Source: a bacterium (GTDB lineage Bacteria; Thermosulfidibacterota; Thermosulfidibacteria; Thermosulfidibacterales; Thermosulfidibacteraceae). From it: DNA of 13,216 bases. A program made the position numbers and the translations under genes. Positions 6,223 through 13,216 of the stretch are shown here, piece after piece. The stretch is taken from NCBI GenBank assembly GCA_027022065.1, contig JALVZS010000037.1, positions 1 to 13,216 on the forward strand, given 5' to 3'. Numbering within the stretch: the first letter of the stretch is position 1; every line of letters begins with the position of its first letter. The notes under the pieces are model-generated. The model ran no database searches. It was not told the DNA's origin and saw only the letters and a list, made by a program, of their open reading frames with translations.

Positions 6223-7162
6223 TTTAAGGGCCGATACCTTGGTGTTGGTCTACCACAGGTTTGGGGATAAAAGGCATCCCACCACATCCATATCTTTAGA
6301 TGATTTTAGAAGGCAGATGCTCTATCTCAAAGAGCACGGATATAGGGTTATCAGCCTCTCCGAGTTTTTAAGATTTTTGAAAAACAGACGCTTTCCCGAT
6401 AAAACTGTTCTCATAACCATTGACGACGGCTACAAAACCACCATGAAGGCTGCCAGAATACTGAAGGAGTTTGGCTATCCCTTCGTGGTCTTTCTGTACA
6501 TGGAGGCGGTGGACAGATACCCGGACTTTCTTACCCTGAAGCAGATAAGGAAGCTTGAAAGTTGGGGTGCGGACTTTGGACTTCACTCCTACTCCCACTT
6601 TTCCTACAAGGAGCTTTCCCGCATGAAGCCCGAGGAGAGGAGGACTTTTATTGAAAAGGACACGATAAAAGCAGAAAAGAGGTTTTTTAGACTTTTAGGG
6701 GAAATTCCACTGGTTTATGCCTACCCTTACGGGGAATATGGAGATGATCTTATAGAGGTTCTGAAAAGGCACGGGTTTGTGGCTGCCTTTGCCCAGGATC
6801 TTGGAGCTGTGTGCAACTGTACGGATCCCTATATAATCCCAAGGATACCTGTTGTGGGTGGATGGTCCGGGATGAAGCGCTTCTTGAGGCACATAAGGCT
6901 TAGGGGGCTGTGCGTTAAGGGAATGAAGTATGGGATAGTGAACAACCCCTTAGAGCTTTCACTTTCCATTGGGGGAAGTTATGATAGGTGCTGGCTTTAC
7001 CACACAGGAGAGGGTTGGAGGAGCGTGCCTGCATCTGGCAGCTTTAGTGAAAAAATCTGTGTAGGCAGTGGAAGGGAGAGAGTGGGGATAAGGTGTGTGA
7101 AAAACGGGACGGCTTATGAGGCCCTTTGGTTTGTAACCTCAGGTGGTGGATCATGCCGATAG
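6173..7162 (+). CDS. exported polysaccharide deacetylase (NodB domain)
   Basis: A 329-aa carbohydrate esterase family 4 protein. A signal peptide is clear (MKAIFIGIIALFLAFGSLRA, 1-20), so it acts in the periplasm or outside. NodB motifs are present: VLVYHRFG (24-31), TIDDGYK (82-88) with catalytic/metal Asp84-Asp85, HSYSH (138-142) with the two metal His, and AYPYGEY (183-189). The arrangement resembles the PgaB/IcaB N-terminal deacetylase, which removes acetyl groups from poly-N-acetylglucosamine; peptidoglycan or another glycan is equally possible. Residues after about 250 form an extra, probably beta-rich domain I do not recognise. The mature protein holds seven Cys (214, 216, 247, 273, 296, 308, 328). 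The ATG at 6173 overlaps the upstream gene by 50 nt and is chosen because the signal peptide begins there. It overlaps the methyltransferase gene downstream by 10 nt. Confidence 0.9.
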   Translation: MKAIFIGIIALFLAFGSLRADTLVLVYHRFGDKRHPTTSISLDDFRRQMLYLKEHGYRVISLSEFLRFLKNRRFPDKTVLITIDDGYKTTMKAARILKEFGYPFVVFLYMEAVDRYPDFLTLKQIRKLESWGADFGLHSYSHFSYKELSRMKPEERRTFIEKDTIKAEKRFFRLLGEIPLVYAYPYGEYGDDLIEVLKRHGFVAAFAQDLGAVCNCTDPYIIPRIPVVGGWSGMKRFLRHIRLRGLCVKGMKYGIVNNPLELSLSIGGSYDRCWLYHTGEGWRSVPASGSFSEKICVGSGRERVGIRCVKNGTAYEALWFVTSGGGSCR

Positions 7163-7866
7163 GGGTTGTGCTTGTTGAGCCCAGATACCCTGAAAATATA
7201 GGTGCTGTTGCCAGGGCCTGCGCCAACTTCGGGGCTGAACGGCTCGTGGTGGTTAACCCCCAGAATCTTGATTGGACCAAGATTAGGGCCATGGCCACAA
7301 AAGGCGGGCAGGAGTTTGTGGACAAGATGAGGATATGTTCAAGCCTAGAGGAGGCCCTTTCCAGCTTTAACTGGGCGGTGGCAAGTACCGCAAGGCTTGG
7401 AACCCACAGAAAGGTGTATAAGACGCTTAGGGAGATAGCCCCCGACATAGCAGCAAAAGCTAAAAACAACAGGGTTGCCCTGGTCTTTGGAAACGAGAAG
7501 TGGGGGCTTTCCAATGAGGAGCTGTTTCTGTGCAACGATGCCTTCACCATACCTACAGCGGGATACTCCTCTCTCAACGTGGCACAAGCTGTGGTGCTCA
7601 CCCTATACGAGGTCTTCTGTGCAGCATCAAACGTTAAGGTAGAAAAACCCAAGCTAGCCACTTATGAAGAGCAACAGCAGATGTACGACAGGATAAAAGA
7701 GCTTTGCGAGGTAATAGGCTATGTTCCCCACGACAATGTGCCACTGTGGATGTCCAGCATAAGAAGGTTTTTGTCAAAGATGGAGCTTACAAGCAGGGAA
7801 GCCCGCATGGTGCAGGGCTTCTGCAGAAAGATGATAGATGCGCTGAGGAGAAGGGATGGAGTTTGA
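7153..7866 (+). CDS. trmJ: tRNA (cytidine/uridine-2'-O-)-methyltransferase, TrmJ family
   Basis: A 237-aa SPOUT (trefoil-knot) methyltransferase that methylates a tRNA 2'-OH using S-adenosylmethionine; TrmJ acts on nucleotide 32 of the anticodon loop. Motif 1 is VLVEPRYPENIGAVARACANFG (6-27). Motif 2 is VALVFGNEKWGLSNEEL (108-124). Motif 3 is PTAGYSSLNVAQAV (134-147), with the knot-forming SSLN. A C-terminal helical segment (about 170-237), typical of TrmJ dimers, follows. The ATG at 7153 fits the family start and has AGGTGGTGG just upstream; an in-frame ATG at 7126 would add nine atypical residues. It overlaps the deacetylase by 10 nt and the GGDEF gene by 11 nt. A related rRNA/tRNA target (LasT-type) cannot be ruled out from sequence alone. 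Confidence 0.9.
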   Translation: MPIGVVLVEPRYPENIGAVARACANFGAERLVVVNPQNLDWTKIRAMATKGGQEFVDKMRICSSLEEALSSFNWAVASTARLGTHRKVYKTLREIAPDIAAKAKNNRVALVFGNEKWGLSNEELFLCNDAFTIPTAGYSSLNVAQAVVLTLYEVFCAASNVKVEKPKLATYEEQQQMYDRIKELCEVIGYVPHDNVPLWMSSIRRFLSKMELTSREARMVQGFCRKMIDALRRRDGV

Positions 7867-8863
7867 GGCGTTAAGATACAGGTTCTTTAAATTTATGTTT
7901 GTGGTAGTCTCAGTGACTCTCTTCTGCATAGGGGTGTTTACCATCTACTACCAGCACCTTCCAAAGCTCGGTATGGCAAAGATAGTGGGATCAGTACTGC
8001 TTATGGCCTGTGTCTTTTTTCTTGACAGGTATCCGCACTTTATAAGGGCCTTTGTTGCCATTTCCGCAACTTTGCTGTTTGCAGGCATCATATTCGCGCA
8101 GTTCAAGTTCCACAAGCTTTATCTTGGGATATGGATGCCCATATACATGTTGTGCATCGCCGCATTGGTTGGGCCTGTTTTGGGGATTATATCTGGCTTC
8201 TACGTTTTTGTAGTTAGCGTAGCTTCTGCGTGGTTCTTGGGTATGCTGGGGCTTCATGAGGTTAGGGCATATCTGGTTCAACTTGTCCTTTGCCTGTTCC
8301 TTACGGCCGTTTTCTTCATCCACTACGAGGGGATGTGGAAGAGGTATAAAGAGATACTTCAGAATATGGCGGAAAGGGATGCCCTCACGGGAATATACTC
8401 AAGGAGAAAGCTTATGGAGGTGATGCAGGGGGAGCTTGAGCGTTCAAAGAGGCTGGGGATTCCCGTTTCCTTTATCATGCTGGATCTTGATGGCTTTAAG
8501 GAGATAAACGACACGAGAGGGCATGTTTACGGGGATGAGGTGCTTAAAAAGGTTGCAAAAGCCATTAAGGGTTCCATTAGGAAGATAGACTGTTGTGGCC
8601 GCTACGGAGGGGATGAGTTTATAGTGGTTGCTTCAGGGGCCGACAGAAAGGGGGCAGAGGGCATCGCGAAGCGAATTTCGGAAGCTATTAAAACAGCGGG
8701 TGTTACTGCCAGCATGGGGGTTGTGGAATGCAAACCCTGGGAAGAGGACATTAATCTTTCTGCAGTGCTTCAGCAGCTTGATGAGGCCTTCTACGAGGCT
8801 AAGCGCTCTGGGAAGGATACAGTGGTGGCAAAAGGGGTCTTTCCTCAATCCCAAGGAGCTTGA
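7856..8863 (+). CDS. membrane-bound diguanylate cyclase (GGDEF)
   Basis: A 335-aa protein that should make cyclic di-GMP from two GTP. The N-terminal half has about six hydrophobic helices (roughly 12-31, 41-56, 62-81, 91-111, 112-130 and 138-156) with short loops and no large periplasmic domain; the sensed signal is unknown. The GGDEF domain begins at AERDALTGIYSRR (172-184), with LDLDGFKEIND (209-219) for metal/GTP binding and RYGGDEF (249-255) as an intact active site. RKID (242-245), three residues before RYGGDEF, matches the RxxD inhibitory site, so product feedback is expected. The ATG at 7856 overlaps trmJ by 11 nt and has GAGGAGAAGG upstream within trmJ. The last 65 nt overlap, antisense, the end of the convergent DUF4911-like gene. 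No EAL domain is present. Confidence 0.93.
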   Translation: MEFEALRYRFFKFMFVVVSVTLFCIGVFTIYYQHLPKLGMAKIVGSVLLMACVFFLDRYPHFIRAFVAISATLLFAGIIFAQFKFHKLYLGIWMPIYMLCIAALVGPVLGIISGFYVFVVSVASAWFLGMLGLHEVRAYLVQLVLCLFLTAVFFIHYEGMWKRYKEILQNMAERDALTGIYSRRKLMEVMQGELERSKRLGIPVSFIMLDLDGFKEINDTRGHVYGDEVLKKVAKAIKGSIRKIDCCGRYGGDEFIVVASGADRKGAEGIAKRISEAIKTAGVTASMGVVECKPWEEDINLSAVLQQLDEAFYEAKRSGKDTVVAKGVFPQSQGA

Positions 8864-9083
8864 TCCTTATTCCGTAGTCCTTTTTCAGGCTTTCAAGTAT
8901 GGCCTCTGTTTCTTCCTTAAAGTCGCTTGATGTGTATACCTCCATTATGCAGTTCTTCTTATCAACCACCCTCACAATGGCCACGTGCTCGTAGGACTCA
9001 ATCAGGGCGTTTATGAAGCCGATGTTGCTTCTGTCCGTTTGTATCCTGTAGATCAGCTCTCGCTTTTCTCCCTTTCCACCCAT
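8799..9083 (-). CDS. DUF4911-like small protein
   Basis: A 94-aa soluble protein. The core RIQTDRSNIGFINALIESYEHVAIVRVVDKKNCIMEVYTSSDFKEETEAILESLKKD is split by predicted beta-alpha-beta elements and resembles DUF4911, a small family of unknown function common in thermophiles; this match is from memory. The start ATG at 9083 lies inside trmH, overlapping it by 31 nt, with a GGGAG about 11 nt upstream; no better start is visible in the frame. The extreme C-terminus (EERPLLPPLYPSQSA) extends 65 nt into the convergent GGDEF gene and is likely an unconserved tail. Likely co-transcribed with folC and trmH. Function unknown. Confidence 0.7.
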   Translation of the reverse strand: MGGKGEKRELIYRIQTDRSNIGFINALIESYEHVAIVRVVDKKNCIMEVYTSSDFKEETEAILESLKKDYGIRIKLLGIEERPLLPPLYPSQSA

Positions 9084-9646
9084 AGCCTGAATATCTCCCT
9101 CCTTCTCTCTTTGGGCATCCTTGCCTTTTTGTAGTATCCCTTTGCATCCCTTTGCCTAAAGGCTTCATATAGAATAAGGGCCGTTGCCACAGAGACGTTA
9201 AAGCTTTGAACGAAGCCTACCATGGGAACCACTATGTTTAAATCTGCCATGCTTAAGGCCTCCTCGCTTACTCCTTCAAGCTCTGAGCCTATAACAATCG
9301 CAACCTTCTCTGTGAGGTCTGCCTCTCTTATATCCACCGCTTCCGATGAGAGGTGCGTTGTTAGTATCTTAAATCCCTGTTTTTTTAGGTGTTTTAGACA
9401 CTCTTTTGTGTTTTCAAAGAAGTGTAGGGTGAGCCACCTGTAGCTTCCACTACTTACCGTTTTTGACACTCCAAAGCTTTTTCCCTCCTTAACGATGTAA
9501 ACATCCTGCACGCCGAAGGCATCACAGCTTCTTAGGATGGCGCTTGCATTGTGCGGGTTTTTTATGTTTTCCATAACCACAACCAGATCTGGCTGCCTTT
9601 TGCTTAAGACCTTGGCAAACCTTTTGAGTCTCTTTAGCGTTGGCAT
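9053..9646 (-). CDS. trmH: tRNA (guanosine-18-2'-O)-methyltransferase
   Basis: A 197-aa SPOUT-class enzyme that 2'-O-methylates G18 in the D-loop of tRNA. It lines up along its length with Thermus TrmH as I recall it: an N-terminal RNA-binding helix ending RQPDLVVVMENIKNPHNASA (17-36), the catalytic Arg in ILRSCDAFG (37-45; Arg39), IGSELEGVSEEAL (119-131), PMVGFVQSFNVSVATALILY (141-160) with the knot Asn150, and a C-terminal basic helix (about 164-193). The ATG at 9646 has GGAGG 8 nt upstream and overlaps the end of folC by 13 nt. Downstream it overlaps the DUF4911-like gene by 31 nt. G18 methylation stabilises the tRNA elbow, consistent with a thermophile. TrmH is favoured over RlmB because there is no extra N-terminal rRNA-binding domain. 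Confidence 0.92.
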   Translation of the reverse strand: MPTLKRLKRFAKVLSKRQPDLVVVMENIKNPHNASAILRSCDAFGVQDVYIVKEGKSFGVSKTVSSGSYRWLTLHFFENTKECLKHLKKQGFKILTTHLSSEAVDIREADLTEKVAIVIGSELEGVSEEALSMADLNIVVPMVGFVQSFNVSVATALILYEAFRQRDAKGYYKKARMPKERRREIFRLWVEREKSES

Positions 9647-10821
9647 GCAAAGAACCTCCTGGCCTCTCTCGCCATCCAGAATGAGCCTGCGTAGATCACT
9701 GTTCCCCTTTTAGGTATTTTTAAAGCTTCTTCAAGGCTTATCCAGTTTCCTTGGGGGAAGTCATCTCTCTTCAGCCCCCTTTCGGTATCCTGCTCCACCA
9801 GAAATAGCTTTCCGTAGGCTTGGGCTATTTTAATCATTTTTTGCCAATGCTTGTCCTTTAAGGGGGAAAGGACCACCCTCAGTGGTAAAGGTAGTGCTTC
9901 TTTTGCTCTTTTTAGCAGAAGACACAAGGCGTGGGGGTTGTGGGCGGTGTCCACCACTGCTTTGCATCCGTTAAACTCAAAAATCTCACCCCTTGCAGGA
10001 AGGGGCACGGATTCAAGGGCTTTTCTTACCAAGTCGGGGGATAAATTTTTTAGAATCAGGTGTGCCGTAACGGCTGCCAAAGAGGCGTTTTCTGCAAAGA
10101 AGGGGAATATGGTGTTTATTTTAAGCCCCTCTAGTTTCCCTTCTTCCCACTGGAGGTTGAAGGCTAAAGGGTTTTTCCGAGTAATTTCAATTTCTATCCC
10201 TTCTCCTAAAAAGAGGCATCTGGCTTTAAGGCGCTTCGCCTGTTCTTTGATAATCTCCTTCGCAATCTTTGGGACTTTACCCACTAGGGTTTCAGAACTT
10301 TCCTTTATTATGCCCGCTTTTTCCCTTGCTATTTCTCCTATGGTTTTTCCCAGATACTCCTGGTGGTCAAGGGAGACGGAGGTTATTATAGATACGCGGT
10401 TGTTCAGCACATTTGTGGCGTCAAGCCTTCCACCGAGTCCTACCTCAAGGATGAGCAGATCAGGCTTTATCTCTTTTGCCAAAAGCAGAAACGCCATGGT
10501 AAACCTTTCAAATGGAGTTAGATTTATACTGCCGCATCTTTCTTCAACCTTACCAAGCGCTTCTCGTATTTTTTCTTCTGGTGTGGGGTTTCCCTCTACA
10601 AGCATTCTTTCCGATGGGGAGTATAGATGGGGGGATGTGTATACCATGGTTTTTATTCCGTGAAGCTGAAGGATTTTTGCGAGAAAAAGGGCGGTAGTCC
10701 CCTTGCCATTTGTGCCTCCTATAAGCACTGAGTCTGGCTCATCCAGTGGGATGTTCAGTGCTTCGGTGGCCTTTTTCACTCTTTCTAAACCGAGTTTTAT
10801 ATTTTTGTCTATCTGCCACAT
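9634..10821 (-). CDS. folC: folylpolyglutamate synthase / dihydrofolate synthase
   Basis: A 395-aa Mur-ligase-family enzyme of folate synthesis: it joins Glu to dihydropteroate and/or extends folate with further Glu, using ATP. The P-loop is IGGTNGKGTT (34-43). Next come TSPHLYSPSERM (62-73), LEVGLGGRLDATN (125-137), ITSVSLDHQEYLG (146-158), GEIAREKAGIIK (162-173; Lys likely carbamylated) and, in the C-terminal ligand domain, DTAHNPHA (291-298). Length is slightly below the common 410-430 aa. Start ATG at 10821 has only a weak AAGG-type ribosome site. It heads the overlapping folC-trmH-DUF4911 cluster and is divergent from maeB across 74 bp. Whether it is bifunctional (DHFS and FPGS) cannot be settled from sequence. 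Confidence 0.94.
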   Translation of the reverse strand: MWQIDKNIKLGLERVKKATEALNIPLDEPDSVLIGGTNGKGTTALFLAKILQLHGIKTMVYTSPHLYSPSERMLVEGNPTPEEKIREALGKVEERCGSINLTPFERFTMAFLLLAKEIKPDLLILEVGLGGRLDATNVLNNRVSIITSVSLDHQEYLGKTIGEIAREKAGIIKESSETLVGKVPKIAKEIIKEQAKRLKARCLFLGEGIEIEITRKNPLAFNLQWEEGKLEGLKINTIFPFFAENASLAAVTAHLILKNLSPDLVRKALESVPLPARGEIFEFNGCKAVVDTAHNPHALCLLLKRAKEALPLPLRVVLSPLKDKHWQKMIKIAQAYGKLFLVEQDTERGLKRDDFPQGNWISLEEALKIPKRGTVIYAGSFWMAREARRFFACQR

Positions 10822-10835
10822 TGCCCTTTTCTTCG

Positions 10836-10864
10836 TTGCCTGTTTTTTGCTTTTGCTTTATAAA
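10836..10864 (+). promoter_or_regulatory. sigma70-type promoter of maeB
   Basis: TTGCCT (10836-10841), a pyrimidine-rich 17-nt spacer and TATAAA (10859-10864, five of six -10 bases) lie in the 74-bp gap between divergent folC and maeB. The -10 is part of a CTTTATAAAG palindrome, so it could also serve the minus strand, but no good minus-strand -35 is seen. Confidence 0.65.
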
Positions 10865-10895
10865 GTTTAAAAAATCTGTGGGGGAGGTAAGAAAG

Positions 10896-13208
10896 ATGCA
10901 TAAAGTAACGGTAAGGAGGGAGGAGGTTTTTGAGTACCACGCCTCTGGAAGGCCCGGAAAGCTTGAGATAATCGTAAGCAAGCCCTGCGTTACACAGAGG
11001 GATCTCGCCATTGCATATACACCTGGCGTTGCCTGGCCTTGTGAGGAAATTCACAAAGACCCAGACAAGGCCTACCTTTACACCATAAAGGGCAACTTTG
11101 TTGCGGTGGTATCCAACGGTACCGCGGTTCTGGGGCTTGGCAACATAGGCGCCCTTGCTGGAAAGCCCGTTATGGAGGGAAAGTGCGTTCTCTTCAAGAA
11201 GTTTGCCGATATAGACGCCATAGACATAGAGGTTGCAACCCAGGATCCCGATGAGTTTATCACAGTTGTTAAGAACCTTGAGCCCACCTTCGGCGGTATA
11301 AACCTTGAGGACATAAAGGCTCCTGAGTGCTTCTACATTGAGGAGAAGCTCCGCGAGCTTATGAATATACCTGTATTTCATGATGATCAGCACGGAACGG
11401 CTATCATAACAACTGCTGCTTTAATAAACGCTCTAGAGATCGCTGGCAAGAAGCCCGAGGATATAAAGGTGGTTATAAATGGAGCAGGAGCTGCTGGAAT
11501 AGCCTGCGCCAAGATGTTCCTGCTCATAGGGGTGAAGAAGGAAAACATTATCATGTGCGACAGCAAGGGCGTTATATACAAGGGGCGCCAGGTGGGCATG
11601 AATCCCTATAAAGAGCAGTTTGCCACGGATCTTCCTGTTAGGACTCTTGATGAGGCGGTTGAAGATGCTGATGTGCTTTTGGGCCTTTCTGTTAAGGGAG
11701 CCTTTACCCAGGAGATGATTAAGAAGATGGCCAAGAATCCCATAATCTTTGCCTGTGCAAATCCCGATCCTGAGATTACTCCCGAGGAGGTCTTTGCCGT
11801 TAGGGACGATGCCATAATGGCCACGGGAAGGTCCGACTATCCTAACCAGGTGAACAACCTCTTGGGCTTTCCGCATATATTTAGGGGTGCCCTTGATGTG
11901 AGGGCCACTACCATAAATGAGGAGATGAAGCTTGCTGCTGCTAAGGCCCTTGCCGCACTGGCCAGGGAGGAGGTTCCAGAGTATGTGCTGAGGGCCTACG
12001 ACCTTGATCATCTTGAGTTCGGAAGGGATTACATCATTCCAAAGCCTGTGGATCCCAGGGTGCCTCTCTGGGTGGCTCCCGCTGTGGCCAAGGCTGCTAT
12101 GGAAACAGGAGTGGCCCGCCTGAAGATAGAGGACTTTGAGGAGTACAAGATACAGCTTGAGAAGCGCCTCAAGGGCAAGGCTGGCGAGGTTATGAGGAGG
12201 ATCATCAACAAGGCCAAGAGGTCACCCAAGAGGATCGTGTTCTGCGACAGCGACGACAGAGAGGTTATCAGGGCCTGCCAGATCATCAAAGATGAGGGAT
12301 TTGGCAAGGTGGTGCTTATTGGCAATCCCAAGGCCATTGAGAGGACCATGAAGGATGTGGGCATTGAGCTCAAGGATGTTGAGATCATAGATCCCATCAC
12401 CTTTGACAAGGCGGAGGAATACGCCCAGCTTCTCTACAACTTGAGGAACAGAAAGGGCGTAACCTACAAGGAGGCCTTGAGGCTCGTCCAGCACGATCCC
12501 GAAACCCTAGCTGCCCTTATGGTTTACAAAGGGGATGCCGATGTTGTGATTGCTGGACAGAACAGGCACTACTCGGATGCCTTAGCTCCCATCCTCAGGA
12601 TCATAAAGACCGTGGAGGGAACCACAGTTGCATCTGGCGTTTACATGGTTATAGTGAAGGACAGGGTCTACTTCTTCGCGGACACCACCGTAAACATAGA
12701 TCCCACCGCGGAGCAGCTTGCAGAAATAGCCATAACCACCGCGGATACTGCCAAGCGCTTTGGAGTGGAGCCTAGGGTGGCGATGCTCTCCTTCTCCAAC
12801 TTCGGCAGCGTGAAACATCCCGAGGCCCAGAAGGTAGCGGAGGCCGTTCGCATAGTGAGGGAGAGGAGACCAGACATTGAGATAGACGGCGAGATGCAGG
12901 CAGACACCGCCCTTGATCCTGAGATACTCTTGAAGACCTATCCCTTCTCCACCTTGAAGGAGCCCGCAAATGTGCTTATCTTCCCGGATCTCAATGCAGG
13001 AAATATAGCCTACAAGATCTGCAACAAGCTCGGATGTGCCTTTGTGGTTGGACCTATACTCCAGGGCCTCAGCAGATCCGTGCAGGTGCTACAGAGGGGG
13101 GCAACGCCTACGGATATTGCTCACCTTGCGGCAATCGGTGTTGTTGAGGCACAGTATCTTGAAAACAAAGGAGACCTTTATAAGGAAGGAGAACAGAGGA
13201 TTCCTTGA
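10896..13208 (+). CDS. maeB: NADP-dependent malic enzyme, malic enzyme-phosphotransacetylase fusion
   Basis: A 770-aa two-part enzyme that oxidatively decarboxylates malate to pyruvate, normally making NADPH. The malic N domain shows AYTPGVAWPCEEI (40-52; catalytic Tyr41), PVMEGKCVLFKKFADIDAID (91-110; likely catalytic Lys) and FHDDQHGTAI (161-170). The Rossmann part has INGAGAAGIA (194-203) and ACANPDPEITPEE (286-298). From about residue 430 a phosphotransacetylase-like domain runs to the end (RIVFCDSDDREVIRA, then MQADTALD and NVLIFPDLNAGNIAYK); in MaeB this part binds acetyl-CoA for regulation and usually lacks PTA activity. Length matches E. coli MaeB (759). The ATG at 10896 has GGGGAGGT upstream; an in-frame ATG at 10746 lies inside folC and is unlikely. 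The NAD/NADP preference is inferred from the family. Confidence 0.96.
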   Translation: MHKVTVRREEVFEYHASGRPGKLEIIVSKPCVTQRDLAIAYTPGVAWPCEEIHKDPDKAYLYTIKGNFVAVVSNGTAVLGLGNIGALAGKPVMEGKCVLFKKFADIDAIDIEVATQDPDEFITVVKNLEPTFGGINLEDIKAPECFYIEEKLRELMNIPVFHDDQHGTAIITTAALINALEIAGKKPEDIKVVINGAGAAGIACAKMFLLIGVKKENIIMCDSKGVIYKGRQVGMNPYKEQFATDLPVRTLDEAVEDADVLLGLSVKGAFTQEMIKKMAKNPIIFACANPDPEITPEEVFAVRDDAIMATGRSDYPNQVNNLLGFPHIFRGALDVRATTINEEMKLAAAKALAALAREEVPEYVLRAYDLDHLEFGRDYIIPKPVDPRVPLWVAPAVAKAAMETGVARLKIEDFEEYKIQLEKRLKGKAGEVMRRIINKAKRSPKRIVFCDSDDREVIRACQIIKDEGFGKVVLIGNPKAIERTMKDVGIELKDVEIIDPITFDKAEEYAQLLYNLRNRKGVTYKEALRLVQHDPETLAALMVYKGDADVVIAGQNRHYSDALAPILRIIKTVEGTTVASGVYMVIVKDRVYFFADTTVNIDPTAEQLAEIAITTADTAKRFGVEPRVAMLSFSNFGSVKHPEAQKVAEAVRIVRERRPDIEIDGEMQADTALDPEILLKTYPFSTLKEPANVLIFPDLNAGNIAYKICNKLGCAFVVGPILQGLSRSVQVLQRGATPTDIAHLAAIGVVEAQYLENKGDLYKEGEQRIP

Positions 13209-13216
13209 CAATAACG

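Noticed and set aside
9851-10663. 270-codon open frame on the plus strand
   Set aside because: It is wholly antisense to folC, whose motifs are intact; the translation is Ser/Arg/Phe-rich and shows no domain or ribosome site.
10746-10895. Longer maeB from the ATG at 10746
   Set aside because: It would add 50 unusual residues, overlap folC, and run through the predicted promoter; the ATG at 10896 has a strong ribosome site.
10809-11393. 194-codon open frame on the minus strand over the start of maeB
   Set aside because: Antisense to conserved malic enzyme coding sequence and across the maeB promoter; no family features.

Overview
The window looks like compact chromosomal DNA from a thermophilic, Gram-negative-type, possibly deep-branching bacterium. 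Genes are packed tightly with many stop/start overlaps. Arg is mostly AGG/AGA, Ile ATA is frequent, and the proteins are rich in Lys and Glu. A malic enzyme fused to a phosphotransacetylase-like domain, a Bax-type wall hydrolase and separate GlyQ/GlyS-type glycyl-tRNA synthetase fit lineages such as Aquificota or Thermodesulfobacteriota-like groups. That placement is inference only. No tRNA, rRNA, insertion sequence, CRISPR array or phage gene was seen.

Left part (1-4440). On the minus strand, glyQ runs directly into a CNNM/CorC-type membrane protein that leaves the window, joined by a TAATG stop/start. Divergent from glyQ is a homologue of archaeal-type phosphoglycerate mutase that seems to have lost several active-site residues. 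It converges, with a 4-nt overlap, on leuA (2-isopropylmalate synthase).

leuA leader (4439-4733). This is the most striking part of the window. Upstream of leuA lies a complete ribosome-mediated attenuator: a sigma70-like promoter, a short leader ORF encoding MLMLLLNGLLLTKARLGP (8 Leu in 18 codons, using all six Leu codons), a chain of mutually exclusive GC-rich 9-bp pairings, and a 12-bp terminator hairpin with seven U. Leucine starvation should stall the leader ribosome, set the pairings so that the terminator cannot form, and let leuA be transcribed.

Middle (4734-8863). A small helical protein of unknown function on the minus strand is divergent from a tight plus-strand run of five genes: an unknown 90-aa protein, a Bax/FlgJ-type glucosaminidase, an exported NodB-type polysaccharide deacetylase, a TrmJ-type tRNA methyltransferase and a membrane diguanylate cyclase (GGDEF with an inhibitory RxxD site). 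Spacing is 3 nt or negative throughout, so this is probably one transcript linking wall/polysaccharide remodelling, tRNA modification and c-di-GMP.

Right part (8799-13216). A minus-strand overlapping trio, folC - trmH - DUF4911-like, converges on the GGDEF gene with a 65-nt overlap of coding ends. Divergent from folC, behind a recognisable promoter, is full-length maeB (malic enzyme fused to a PTA-like domain), which ends just before the window edge.
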